Shown: one piece after another, positions 36,160 to 46,425 of the stretch
How positions within the stretch are numbered: position 1 is the first letter of the stretch
Layout: every line of letters starts with the position of its first letter
NCBI GenBank assembly: GCA_024349245.1
Contig: JALDNG010000719.1
Span: 28,884-92,883, forward strand
DNA: 64,000 nucleotides
Direction of reading: 5' to 3'
DNA from: Neodontobutis hainanensis
Taxonomy: Eukaryota > Chordata > Actinopteri > Gobiiformes > Odontobutidae
Program-made: the position numbers and the translations under genes
Notes under the pieces: model-generated
Seen by the model: only the letters and a program-made list of their open reading frames with translations
What the model was told of the DNA's origin: nothing
The model's database searches: none

Positions 36160-36510
36160 TGCACCGGACCCCTTACGGTTCCTCCTGCAGGTGGTGGGCC
36201 CACGGAAGATGTACAATTCTGATGGCTTTTTGCAATCTATATAAAGGTAGTAAATGACTATCATAGGTATTCCCCAGATCTCAGCACAGTAAGTGATATA
36301 TGGCAGGATAAGGGAGCAATACAGGATAAAAAGACCTTTTGATCTAACAATTGTTTACACATCCTCATTAATGCTATATTTTTGCTATTTTTGAACAAAT
36401 ATTGGTAATTTGTGGTCTCTAGCTAACATTGTGACTCAGAATCACACCCAAAAATTATACTGTTTTATACATTCAATATTCACATTATTAAGAAAGATTT
36501 GGATTTGCTC

Positions 36511-37204
36511 CTACCTTCTACATTTCCCAAATAGCATAATTTTTGTTTTCAATACATTTAATGATAGTTTATTCCTATGGAACCAATCTTTAACTTTAGA
36601 TAATTCTGTAGTGATTTCTGTCACAAGAAGCTGTTGATCTTTGCCAGAACCTAAGATTGTAGTTTCATCAGCGAATAATATAAATTTTAATTTTGTGGAT
36701 ACATTACAAATGCCATTTATATATAATAGAAACATTTTTGGTCCTAAGACTGATCCTTGAGGTACTTCACATACTATACTCCTCCATTCTGACCTATATT
36801 CACCCATCTGCACATATTGTTGTCTGTTATACAAGTAAGACTCCACCCAATCATGTGCAATCCCCCTCACATATTTGTATAATTTTTTTTAGAAGTATTT
36901 TGTGATCTATTGTATCAAAGGCTTTCTGGAGATCTATGAAAATGCCTATGGAATGCATCTTGTTGTCTATTTTATCAGTTATTTCCTCCATGAGGTCAAT
37001 TAATGCAAGTGAAAATGATCTGTTATTTCTAAAGCCATATTGACTATCGCTAAGTAGGTTATGCTTATCTATAAAACCATTTAACGGGCAACAAAAATCT
37101 TTTCTAAGATTTTTGATAGCTGTGGAGTATAGAAATTGGTCTGTAATTTGTAAACTGATGACTATCATATTTTTATAGATTGGAGCGACCTTGGCAATCT
37201 TCAT
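36511..37204 (-). pseudogene. CR1/Jockey-like reverse transcriptase fragment, frameshifted
   Basis: Two overlapping open pieces. The first (37204 to 36851) carries the fingers and motif A (SQYGFRNNRS, then FIDLQKAFDTIDHKILL). The second (36870 to 36511) carries motif B (VPQGSVLGPKMFLLYING) and motif C, written FADETTI instead of FADDT, a change in one of the catalytic aspartates. Together they span the palm of a Jockey-group reverse transcriptase. The frame changes near 36860, next to a T-run. The altered motif C and the frameshift both point to a dead copy. Confidence 0.85.
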
Positions 37205-37533
37205 TAATTTAGGAAATTTACCTGTGCTGAGAGATTGATTACATATGTGAGTTAAAGGATTGGCTATATTCCTTATTACTTTTTAATTATACTCATGTCA
37301 AGGTCATTCCAGTCAGTAGATCTTTTACTTTTACATTTGTTAACAATTTCTATAATTTCTTTTTCAGTTGTTGCAGTAAGAAATAGTGAGAGACCATTAT
37401 ATATAATGTTGCTTGATGCATCCATGTTCTCTGTTGTTTGAAAGTTTGAACTATGAACTGAACTAGTCCATTTTTAAATGTGTGAACTGAACTTTGAACT
37501 AGTTCTTGTAGAAAGTGAACTTTCCCAACACTG

Positions 37534-38762
37534 CAGAGGAGGCAGAGGCCACAGAAAGACCATAGGAGGCAGAGAGACAGAGAGACCAGAGAAGGCAGAG
37601 TTCACAGAGAGACCAGAGGAGACAAGGGAGACAGAGAGACCAGAGGAGGCAGAGGCCACACAGAGACCAGAGGAGGCAGAGTTCACAGAGAGACCAGAGG
37701 AGGCAGAGGCCGCAGAGAGACCAGAGGAGGCATAGGCCACAGAGAGACCAGAGGAGGCAGAGAGTCCAGAGGAGGTGGAGGCCACAGAGAAACCAGAGGA
37801 GGCAGATGAGGCAGAGAGCCAGAAAAGGCAGATGCCACAGAGAGACCAGAGGAGGCAGCGGCCACAGAGAGACCAGAGGAGGCAGTGGCCACAGAGAGAC
37901 CAGAGGAGGCAGAGGAGGCAGAGGAGACAGAGTGACCAGGGAGGCAGAGGCCACAGAGAGATGAGAGAAAGCATAGGAGGCAGAGAGACCAGAGGAGGCA
38001 GAGGCCACAGAAAGCTCAGAGGAGGCAGAGGAGGCAGAGAGACCAGAAAAGGCAGATTCCACAGAGAGACACGAGGAGGCAGCGGCCACAGAGAGACCAG
38101 AAGAGGCAGAGAGACCAGAGAAGGCAGAGGCCACAGTGAGACAAGAGGGGGCAGAGGCCACTGAGAGTTCAGAGGAGGCATAAAGACAGAGAGACCAGAG
38201 GAGGCAGAGAGACGAGAGGATGCAGAGGAGACAGAGAGACCAGAGGAGGCAGAGGCCATAGAGAATCCAGAGGAGGCATAGTCCACAGAGAGACCAGTGG
38301 AGTTAGAGAGAGTAGAGGAGTCAGAGAAGGCAGAGAGACCAGTGGAGGCAGGGGAGACAGAGAGACCAGAGGAGGCAGAGGCCACAGAGAGACCAGAGGA
38401 GGCAGAGTTCACAGAGAGACCAGAGGAGGCAGAGTTCACAGAGAGACCAGAGGAGGCATAGGCCGCAGAGAGACCAGAGGAGGCATAGGCCACAGAGAGA
38501 CCAGAGGAGGCAACGGGGCAGAGAGACCAGAGGAGGCAGAGGCCACCGAGAGATCAGAAGAGACAGAAAGACAGAGAGACCAGAGGAGGCAGAGAGATGA
38601 GAGGATGCAGAGGAGGCAGAAAGACCAGAAAAGGCGGATGCCAGAGAGAGACCAGAGGAGGCAGCGGCCACAGAGAGACCAGAGGAGGCAGAGAGACCAG
38701 AGAAGGCAGAGGCATCAAAGAGACCAGAGGAGGCAGAGGCCACAGAGAGACCAGAGAAGAAA
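37534..38762 (+). repeat. GA-rich minisatellite, second locus, right part
   Basis: Continues the array interrupted at 31316 and starts with the right target duplication CAGAGGAG (37534-37541). Units are the same 27/18/9-bp types as at 20.7-28.7 kb, plus local GTTCACAGAGAGACCAGAGG variants at 37610-38450. It ends against A-rich LINE sequence at CCAGAGAAGAAATAAC (38762). Confidence 0.93.
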
Positions 38763-39196
38763 TAACAATTGGGATTTTTTACATAAATATTTACAACCTC
38801 AAAAAAAAAATCTTCTATTTTTTTTTTCTTGCCAAATCTCCTCCATTTATCAATTCCACCTTTATTTTCATTCATTTTCACTTTAGAGAATGTTTAGATT
38901 AAAACTTCCATTCCCATCAGGCTCACACAGAAAGTTTTTAAATTCGCAAAAATTAAAAAAAGACTGAACATTGTGTGTTATGCTATAAAAAAGATACTCT
39001 ACCGCTAACCTTTTTTTTACAAAACATTTTGTCAATAAAATAGGATCTATACACCCACTTTCTTCAACTTTTTTTTTTTCAACTGTTTTTTCTTGTACAC
39101 CAAATTGGCAACTTTACCATTCCATAAAGAAAATTTAGAATAAAAACTTTCTTCTTGTTTTCTACTAAGTACTTTGGCCCATAAATAAACAATGAA
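38763..39196 (-). mobile_element. L1/Tx1-like LINE 3' remnant
   Basis: On the minus strand an open stretch reads DPILLTKCFVKKRLAVEYLF, then FFNFCEFKNFLCEPDGNGSF, ending at a stop (38883-38885). Upstream, in another frame, is FILNFLYGMVKLPIW. This spacing of hydrophobic and basic residues is that of the C-terminus of L1/Tx1-group ORF2 proteins. The remaining 38763-38882 would be its 3' untranslated region, rich in A-runs. Only the last ~100 codons remain, with a frameshift and a long A-run between the pieces. I see no target duplication. Weak similarity only. Confidence 0.5.
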
Positions 39197-41343
39197 ACAG
39201 TCTGTTTTAAAAAACGTCTACAGTCTTTTCTAATGCACATCTACAGTCTGTTCTAATGCAAGTCTACAGTCTGTACTACTGCTCATCTACAGTCTGTTCT
39301 ACTGCATGTCTACAGTCTGTTCTAATGCACATCTACAGTCTGTTCTAAAGCATGTCTAGAGTGTTTTTAATACTCATATACAGTCTGTTCTAATGCTCGT
39401 CTACAGTCTGAACTACTGCACCTCTACAAGCTGTTCTAAAGCATGTCTACAGTGTTTTCTAATACTCATATACAGTCTGTTCTAATGCTCGTCTACAGTC
39501 TGAACTACTGCAACTCTACAGTCTGTTCTAAACCATATCTACAGTGTTTTCTAATACTCATATACAGTCTGTTCTAATCCTCATCTACAGTCTGTACTAC
39601 TGCACCTCTAGAGTCTATTCTTCTGCACATTCTCAGTCTGTTCTACAGGTTGTTTACTGTTTGTTCTAATGCACAGTCTGTTCCAAAGCCAATCTAGAGT
39701 CTGTTCTACTTCTGCTCTGAAGTCTATTCAACTACACATCTACAGTCTGTTCAACTGCACCTCTACAGTCTTTTCTATTGTTAATAGATAATAATTGTCT
39801 ACAGTCTCTTCTACTGCACATCTACAGTTTTTCTAATGGTCGTAAAGTCTCAACTACTGCCCTCTACAGTCTATTCTTTTGCACATCTACAGTCTGTTCT
39901 AATGCACATCTACAATCTGTTCTAATGGAATTCTCCAGTCTGTACTACTGCTCGTCTACAGTTTGTTCTACTGCAAGTCTACAGTCTGTTCTAAAAAACG
40001 TCTACAGTCTGTACTACTGCACATCTACAGTTTGTAATAAAGCATGTCTAGAGTGTTTTCTAATACTAATATACAGTCTGTTTTAATGCTCGTCTACAGT
40101 CTGTACAACTGCACCTCTACTGCCTGTTCTAAAGCATGTCTAGAGTGTTTTCTAATACTCATATAGAGTCTGTTCTAATGCTCATCTACAGTCTGAACTA
40201 CTGCACCTCTACAGTCTGTTCTAAAGCTCATCTACAGTCTGTTCTAAAGCCAATCTAGAGTCTGTACTACTGCTGCTCTAAAGTCTGTTCAACTGCACGT
40301 CTACAGTCTGGTCTACTGCACATCTACAGTTTGTTTTAATGCTCGTCTACAGTCTGTACTACTGCACCTCTACAGTCTCTTCTAAGGCATGTCTACAGTC
40401 TTTTCTAATACTCATATACAGTCTGTTCTAATGTTCGTCTACAGTCGGAACTACTGCACCTCTACATTTTGTTATGAAGCATATCTAGAGTGTTTTCTAA
40501 TACTTATATAGAGTCTGTTCTACTGGACGTTTATAGCCTGTTCTAATGCTCGTCTATAGTCAGTTCTAAAGCCAATCTAGAGTCTGTACTACTGCTGCTC
40601 TGAAGTCTGCTCAACTGCACGTGTACTGTCTGTTCACCTGCACCTCTACAGTCTGTTCTAATGCCAGTTTACAGTCTGTACTACTGCTCCACTACAGTCT
40701 CGTCCACTGCACGTCTACAGCCTGTTTTACTGCACATCTACAGTCTGTTCTAATGTACATCTACTGTCTGTTCTAATGCAAGCCTACAGTCTGTACTAGT
40801 GCTCATCCACAGTCTGTTCTACTGCACGTCTACAGTCTGTTCTAATGCACATCTACAGTCTGTTCTAATGTAAGTTTACAGTCTGTACTACTGCTCATCT
40901 ACAGTCTGTTCTACTGCACCTCTACAGTCTGTTCTACTACACGTGTACAGTCTCTACTACTGCACTTCTAAAGTCTGTTCTAATGCAAATCTATAGTCTG
41001 TTTTACTGCTCATCTACGGTCTGTTCTACTGCAGGTCTACAGTCTGTTCTAATAAACGTCTACAGTCTGTTCTTCTGCACATCTACAGTCTGTTCTAACT
41101 GCACATCCACAGTCTGTTCTAATGCAAGTCTACAATCTGTACTACTGCTCATCTACACTCTGTTCTACTGCACGTCTACAGTCTCTACTACTGCACTTCT
41201 AAAGTCTGTTCTAATGCACATCTACAGTCTTTTCTAATGCTCATCTACAGTCTGTACTACTGCATCTCTAGAGTCTATTCTTCTGCACATTGTCAGTCTC
41301 TTCTACTGGACGTTTACAGTCTGTTCTAATGCTCGTCTACAGT
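39197..41343 (+). repeat. 23-bp satellite array, forward orientation, block 3
   Basis: About 93 forward monomers with the same variant order as block 1. From about 39390 it is one copy of a large duplication whose partner begins near 54958. It carries a unique GTTAATAGATAATAATTG monomer (39780) also present at 55352. Forward reading ends at CTACAGTCTTTACAC near 41344, where monomers invert. Confidence 0.94.
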
Positions 41344-44300
41344 CTTTACACAAGCATTAGAACAGACTGTACATGAGTATTAGAAAAGACTGTAGATATG
41401 CTTTAGAACAGAGTGTAGAGGTCCAGTAGTACAGACTCTAGACGACCATTAGAAGAAACTGTAGATGTGCAGTAGAAGAGACTTTAGAAGTACAGTAGTA
41501 CAGAAAGTTGACAATTATTAAAAGAGACTGTAGACGTGCAGTAGAACAGACTCTAGACAATTATTAGAACAGACTGTAGACATCCAGTAGAACAGACTGT
41601 AGATGTGCATTAGAGGAGACTGTAGACGTTTATTAAAACAGACTATAGTCCTGCAGTAGAACAGACTGTAGAAGTACAATAGAACAGAATGTAGAGGTGC
41701 AGTTGAAGAGACTGTAGACATGCAGTTGAACATACTTCAGAGCAGCAGTAGTACAGACTCTAGATTGGCTTTAGAACAGACTGTAGACGAGCATTAGAAC
41801 AGACTGTAAACGTCCAGTAGAACAGACTGACAATGTGCAGAAGAATAGACTGTAGAGATGCACTAGTACAGACTGTAAACGTGCATTAGAACAGACTGTA
41901 TATGAGTATTAGAAAACACTCTAGACATGCTTTAGAACAGACTGTAGAGGTGCAGTAGTTCAGACTATAGACTAGCATTAGAACAGACTATATATGAGTA
42001 TTAGAAAATACTCTAGACATGCTTTAGAACAGACTGTAGAGGTGCAGTTGTTCAGACTATAGACGAGCATTAGAACAGACTGTAGATGCGCAGTAGAAGA
42101 GACTGTAGAGCTGCAGTAGTATAGACTGTCGACAATTATTAGAAAGGACTGTAGACGTGCAGTAGAACGGACTGTAGACAATTATTAGAACAGACTGTAG
42201 ACTTGCAGTAGAACAGACTGATGATGCTGCAGAAGAATAGACTTTAAAGGTGCTTAACTACAGACTGTACACGAGAAATAGAACAGACTGTATATGAGTA
42301 TTAGAATAGACTGTAGACATAATTTTAGAACAGACTGTAGAGGTGCAGTAGTACAGACTCTAGACAAGTAGTAGTTCAGACTGTCGACTTGCATTAGAAA
42401 AGACTGTAGATGTGCATTAGAACAGACTGTAGATGTACAATAGAACAGACTGTGGAGGTGCAGTTTAACAGACTGTAGACGTGCAGTTGATCAGTCTTTA
42501 GAGCAGCAGTAGTACAGATTCTAGATTGGCTGTAGAACAGACTGTAGACTATCATTAGAATAGACTGTAAACGTCTAGTAGAACAGACTGTCAATGTGCA
42601 GAATAATAGATTCTAGAGGTGCAGTAGTACAGACTGTAGATGAGCATTAGCTCAGACTGTAGATGAGTATTAGAAAACACTGTAGACATGCTTTAGAACA
42701 GACTGTAGAGGTGCAGTTGTACAAACTGTAGACAAGCATTAGAACAGACTGTAGAGGAACAGTAGAACAAACTGTAGAGGTCGAGTAGTAAAGACTGTTA
42801 TTGGGTTATAGAACAGATGATATTCGAGCAATAGAACAGACTATAGATGTGTGGTCATACGGACTGCATTAAAACAGACTGTGGACGAACATTTGAACAG
42901 ACTATAGACATGCATTAGAACAGACTGTAGATGTGCAGTAGAAGAGACTGTAGACAATTATTAGAACAGACTGTAGACATGCAGTAGAACAGACTGTAGA
43001 GGTGGAGTAGTAAAGACTTTTATTGGGGATTAGAACAGACTGTAGACAAGCAATAGAACAGATTGTAGATGTGCAGTAGTATAGACTGTAAGAAGCAGTA
43101 GTACAGAATGTAGACAATTATTAGAACAGACAGAAGACGTGCAGTAGAAAAAACTGTAGACGAGCATTAGAACAGACTGTAGATGAGTATTAGAAAACAT
43201 TGTAGACAGGCTTTAGAACAGACTGTAGAGGTGCAGTTGTACAAACTGTAAACGAGCATTAGAACAGACTGTAGAGGAACAGTAGAACAAACTGTAGAGG
43301 TCGAGTAGTAAAGACTGTTATTGGGTAATAGAACAGACGATATTCGAGCAATAGAACAGACTATAGATGTGTGACGGACTGCATTAGAACAGACTGTGGA
43401 CGAACATTTGAACAGACTATAGACATGCAGTAGAACAGACTGTAGAGGTGGAGTAGTAAAGACTTTTATTGGGGATTAGAACAGACTGTAGACAAGCAAT
43501 AGAACAGATTTTAGATGTGCAGTAGTATAGACTGTAAGAAGCAGTAGTACAGAATGTAGACAATTATTAGAACAGACAGAAGACGTGCAGTAGAAAAGAC
43601 TGTAGACGAGCATTAGAACAGACTGTAAACGTCCAGTAGAATAGACTGTAGTGGTGCAGTAGTACAGACTGTAGACGAGCATTAGAACAGACTGTATATG
43701 AGTATTAGAAAACATTGTAGACATGCTTTACAACAGACTGTAGAGGTGCAGTAGTTGACTGTAGATGAGCATTAGAACAGACTGTATATTAGTATTAGAA
43801 AACACTAATAGAAATGCTTTACAACAGACTGTAGAGGTGCAGTAGAACAGACTGTAGACGTGCAGTAGAACAGACTGTAGTTGAGCAGTAGTACAGACTG
43901 TATACTTGCATAGGAACAGACTGTAAATGTGCATTAGAACAGACTGTAGATGTGCAGTAAAACAGACTGTAGACTTGCAATAGAGCAGACTGAAGACGTG
44001 CAGTAGAACAGACTAAAGACACACTGTAGAACAGACTGTAAACATGCAGTAGAACAGACTGTAGACATGCATTAGAAAAGACTGTAGATGTGCATTAGAA
44101 CAGACTGTAGACGTTTATTAGAACAGACTGTAGACCTGCAGTAGAACATACCGTAGATGAGCAGTAGTACAGACTGTAGATGTGCATTAGAACAGACTTT
44201 AGAAGTGCATTAGTAGAGACTTTAGATGTGCAGTAAAACAGACTGTAGACATATAGTAGAACAGACTGCGGTAGAGCCGAGGTACAGACTGTAAACTGGC

Positions 44301-45493
44301 ATTAGAACAGACTGTTTAAGTGCAGTTGAACAGACTGTAGACGTGCAGTAGAACAGACTGTAGATGAGCAGTAGTACAGACTATAGACTATTATTAGAAC
44401 AGACTGTAGATGTGCATTAGAACAGACTGTAGATGTGCATTAGAACAGACTGTAGATGTGCAGTATAACAGACTGTAGACGTGCAGTACAACAGACTGTA
44501 GACTTGCTTTAGAACATACTGTAGAAGTGCATTAGAACAGAATGTAGATGTGCAGTAAAACAGACTGTAGACGTGCAGTAGAACAGACTGCAGTAGAGCA
44601 GAGGTACAGCCTCTAAACTGGCATTAGAACAGACTGTTGTGGTGCAGTTGAACAGACAGTAGACGTGCAGTAGAAGAGACTGTAGATGTGTAGTAATATA
44701 TATATATTAAAGACCTGCAAAAACAGACTGCAATTTAACAGACTTCAGAGCAGCAGTAGTACAGACTCTAGATTGGCTTTAGAACAGGCTGTAGACGAGC
44801 TTTAGAACAGACTGTAAATGTCCAGTAGAACAGATTGACAATTAGACCAGATTGTAGATGTGCAGTTAAACAGACTATAGACATGCAGTAGAACAGACTG
44901 TAAATTTGCATTAGAACATAATGTAGATGTGCATTAGAACAGACTATAGATGTGGAGTAAAACAGACTGTAGACGTGCAGTAGAATAAACTGCAGTGGAG
45001 CAGTGGTACAGACTGTAAACTGGCATTAGAACAGACTGTAGACATGCAGTAGAACAGACTGTAGAGGTGCAGTTGTACAGACTATAGACGTGCAGTAGAT
45101 CAGACTGTAGATGAGCAGTAGTACAGATTGTAGACTTGCATTAGAACAGACTGTAGATGTGCATTAGAACAGACTGTAGATGTGCAGTAGTACAGAATGT
45201 TGATAATTATTAGAACAGAGAGTAGATGTGCAGTAGAACGGACTCTAGACAATTATTAGAACAGACTGTAGATGTCCATTAGAACAGATTGTAGATGTGC
45301 ATTAGAACAGACTGTAGATGTGCATTAGAAGAGACTGTAGACAATTATTAAAACAGACAATAGTCGTGCAGTAGAACAGACTGTAGACAAGCAGTAGAAC
45401 AGACTGTAGATGTGCAGTAGAACAAACTGTTGAGGTGCAGTAATACAGACTGCAAACGAGCATTATACAGACTGTAGAAGTGTAGTTGTACAG
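41344..45493 (-). repeat. 23-bp satellite array, reverse orientation, block 4
   Basis: About 180 reversed monomers with the same variants. Positions 41795-44040 match 59019-60770. A short TA run (44695-44708) is the only local irregularity. The last five bases, TACAG (45489-45493), are the left target duplication of a solo LTR. Confidence 0.94.
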
Positions 45494-45855
45494 TGTTATA
45501 ATAATTTTAATTTTAATGTTTATTGTTACTGGGACTTATAGTTCTCCTCAGGTCATGTCAAATTCATGTCATGCCCTTCGTGCTAATCCAAGCATTAAGT
45601 AGACATAACAGGACTGAGACATGGCTTGTCACGGACTTCTGCTCCTGGACCATTGTGAACGCCTCTCACCAGGGACGTCACTGTGTTGTATATAATCCCA
45701 TGTTATGTTTACATCTTTAAGCAAACCTTCCGCTGTAATATTGTGCTGCTTTGCTTCTCCTTGCAAGGATTAATTTTTGGCCATTGCTTGTTAAATTATA
45801 ATCGGTCTCCGTTTCTCTCTGGTTAAATATATGGATATAAAATATTCCTATAACA
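45494..45855. mobile_element. Solo LTR, 362 bp
   Basis: Starts TGTTATAATAAT and ends CCTATAACA, so the termini are TG...CA with a short inverted repeat (TGTTATA/TATAACA). It is flanked by a perfect 5-bp duplication TACAG (45489-45493 and 45856-45860). An equivalent uninterrupted site lies at about 62202-62206 in the duplicated sector. Length, termini and 5-bp duplication fit a solo LTR of a gypsy- or retrovirus-like element. A TATA-like TGTATATAATC lies near 45690. No internal coding sequence remains. Strand is not determined. Confidence 0.85.
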
Positions 45856-46425
45856 TACAGACTGTAGATGTGCAGTAGAACAGAATGTAGACGTTTATTA
45901 GAACAGACTGTATACCTGCAGTAGAACAGACTGTAGATGTGCATTAGAAAAGACTGTAGACGTTTATTAAAAATAGACTATAGTCGTGCAGTAGAACAGA
46001 CTGTAGACGTGCAATAGAACAGACTGTAGAGGTGCAGTTGAACAGACTGTAGATGTGCATTAGAACAGACTGTAGATGTGCATTAGAAGAGACTGTAGAC
46101 AATTATTAAAACAGACAATAGTTGTGCAGTAGAACAGACTGTAGACAAGCATTAGAAATTACTGTAAACGTCCAGTAGAACAGACAATGTGCAGAAGAAT
46201 AGACTCTAGAGGTGCATTACTACAGACTGTAGATGAGCATTAGAACATACTCTATATGAGTATTAGAAAACACTGTAGAAATGCTTTAGAACAGACTGTA
46301 GAGATGCAGATGTATAGATTGTAGACAAGCATTAAAACAGACTGTAGAAGTGCAGTACTTCAGACTGTAGATGTGCAGTAGAAAAGACTATTGAGATGCA
46401 GTAGTACAGAATGTCGACATTTATT
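45856..46425 (-). repeat. 23-bp satellite, reverse orientation, continuation
   Basis: Reversed monomers that continue block 4 past the LTR. They end at the switch sequence GTCGACATTTATTATTGCCC, identical to the one at about 62758. Confidence 0.93.

Larger units (their letters stand above)
33239..36208 (-). mobile_element. Rex3-type (RTE clade) LINE, near full length, defective
   Basis: The 2970-bp insertion is flanked by a perfect 12-bp target duplication, ATGTACAATTCT (33227-33238 and 36209-36220). The 3' end (left side) finishes in GATG-type tetranucleotides (TCCATCCATCCATC on +), the RTE/Rex3 ending. The + strand at 34134-34154 and 34549-34568 matches, as I recall them, the two conserved blocks used to amplify fish Rex3 (one mismatch). 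Domains from 5' to 3' on the minus strand are endonuclease (about 36100-35350), reverse transcriptase (about 34830-34000) and C-terminal domain (about 34023-33261). Many frameshifts break the protein. GC content is clearly higher than in the surrounding LINE. Confidence 0.9.
32555..37436 (-). mobile_element. CR1/Jockey-like LINE inside the hAT, split by Rex3
   Basis: Minus-strand LINE whose 3' end is the A-run (T-run on +, 32555-32565) and whose body resumes beyond the Rex3 insertion (33239-36208). Coding remnants lie at 36511-37204 (reverse transcriptase) and 33062-33238 (C-terminus). Across the Rex3 target site the reading frame rejoins exactly: RLQKAIRIVH on the right side continues into NVGYGDHTN on the left. 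The 5' end is truncated near 37436 with no endonuclease, typical of a 5'-truncated LINE insertion. The hAT arms flank both sides. The clade within the Jockey group (CR1, L2, Rex1) is not resolved by eye. Confidence 0.8.
31316..37533 (+). mobile_element. hAT-superfamily DNA transposon carrying nested LINEs
   Basis: The ends are CAGTGTTGTGCC on the left and, read inward from the right, CAGTGTTGGGAA. The shared CAGTGTTG is a hAT-like terminus. Both sides are flanked by an 8-bp direct repeat CAGAGGAG (31308-31315 and 37534-37541), the hAT target length. That word is common in the host GA array, so the duplication is less telling than in unique DNA, but it abuts both termini exactly. Removing the nested LINEs (32555 to about 37436) leaves roughly 1.3 kb, too short for a full hAT transposase; only a possible 19-codon start remains. 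It is therefore probably non-autonomous. Subterminal TGAACT/AGTTCA motifs are frequent at both ends, as in transposase-binding regions. Confidence 0.8.

Noticed and set aside
32555..37444. Target duplication for the CR1/Jockey-like LINE (TTTTGAAG versus TTTGAAAG)
   Set aside because: Only partly matching and in low-complexity sequence, so not called.
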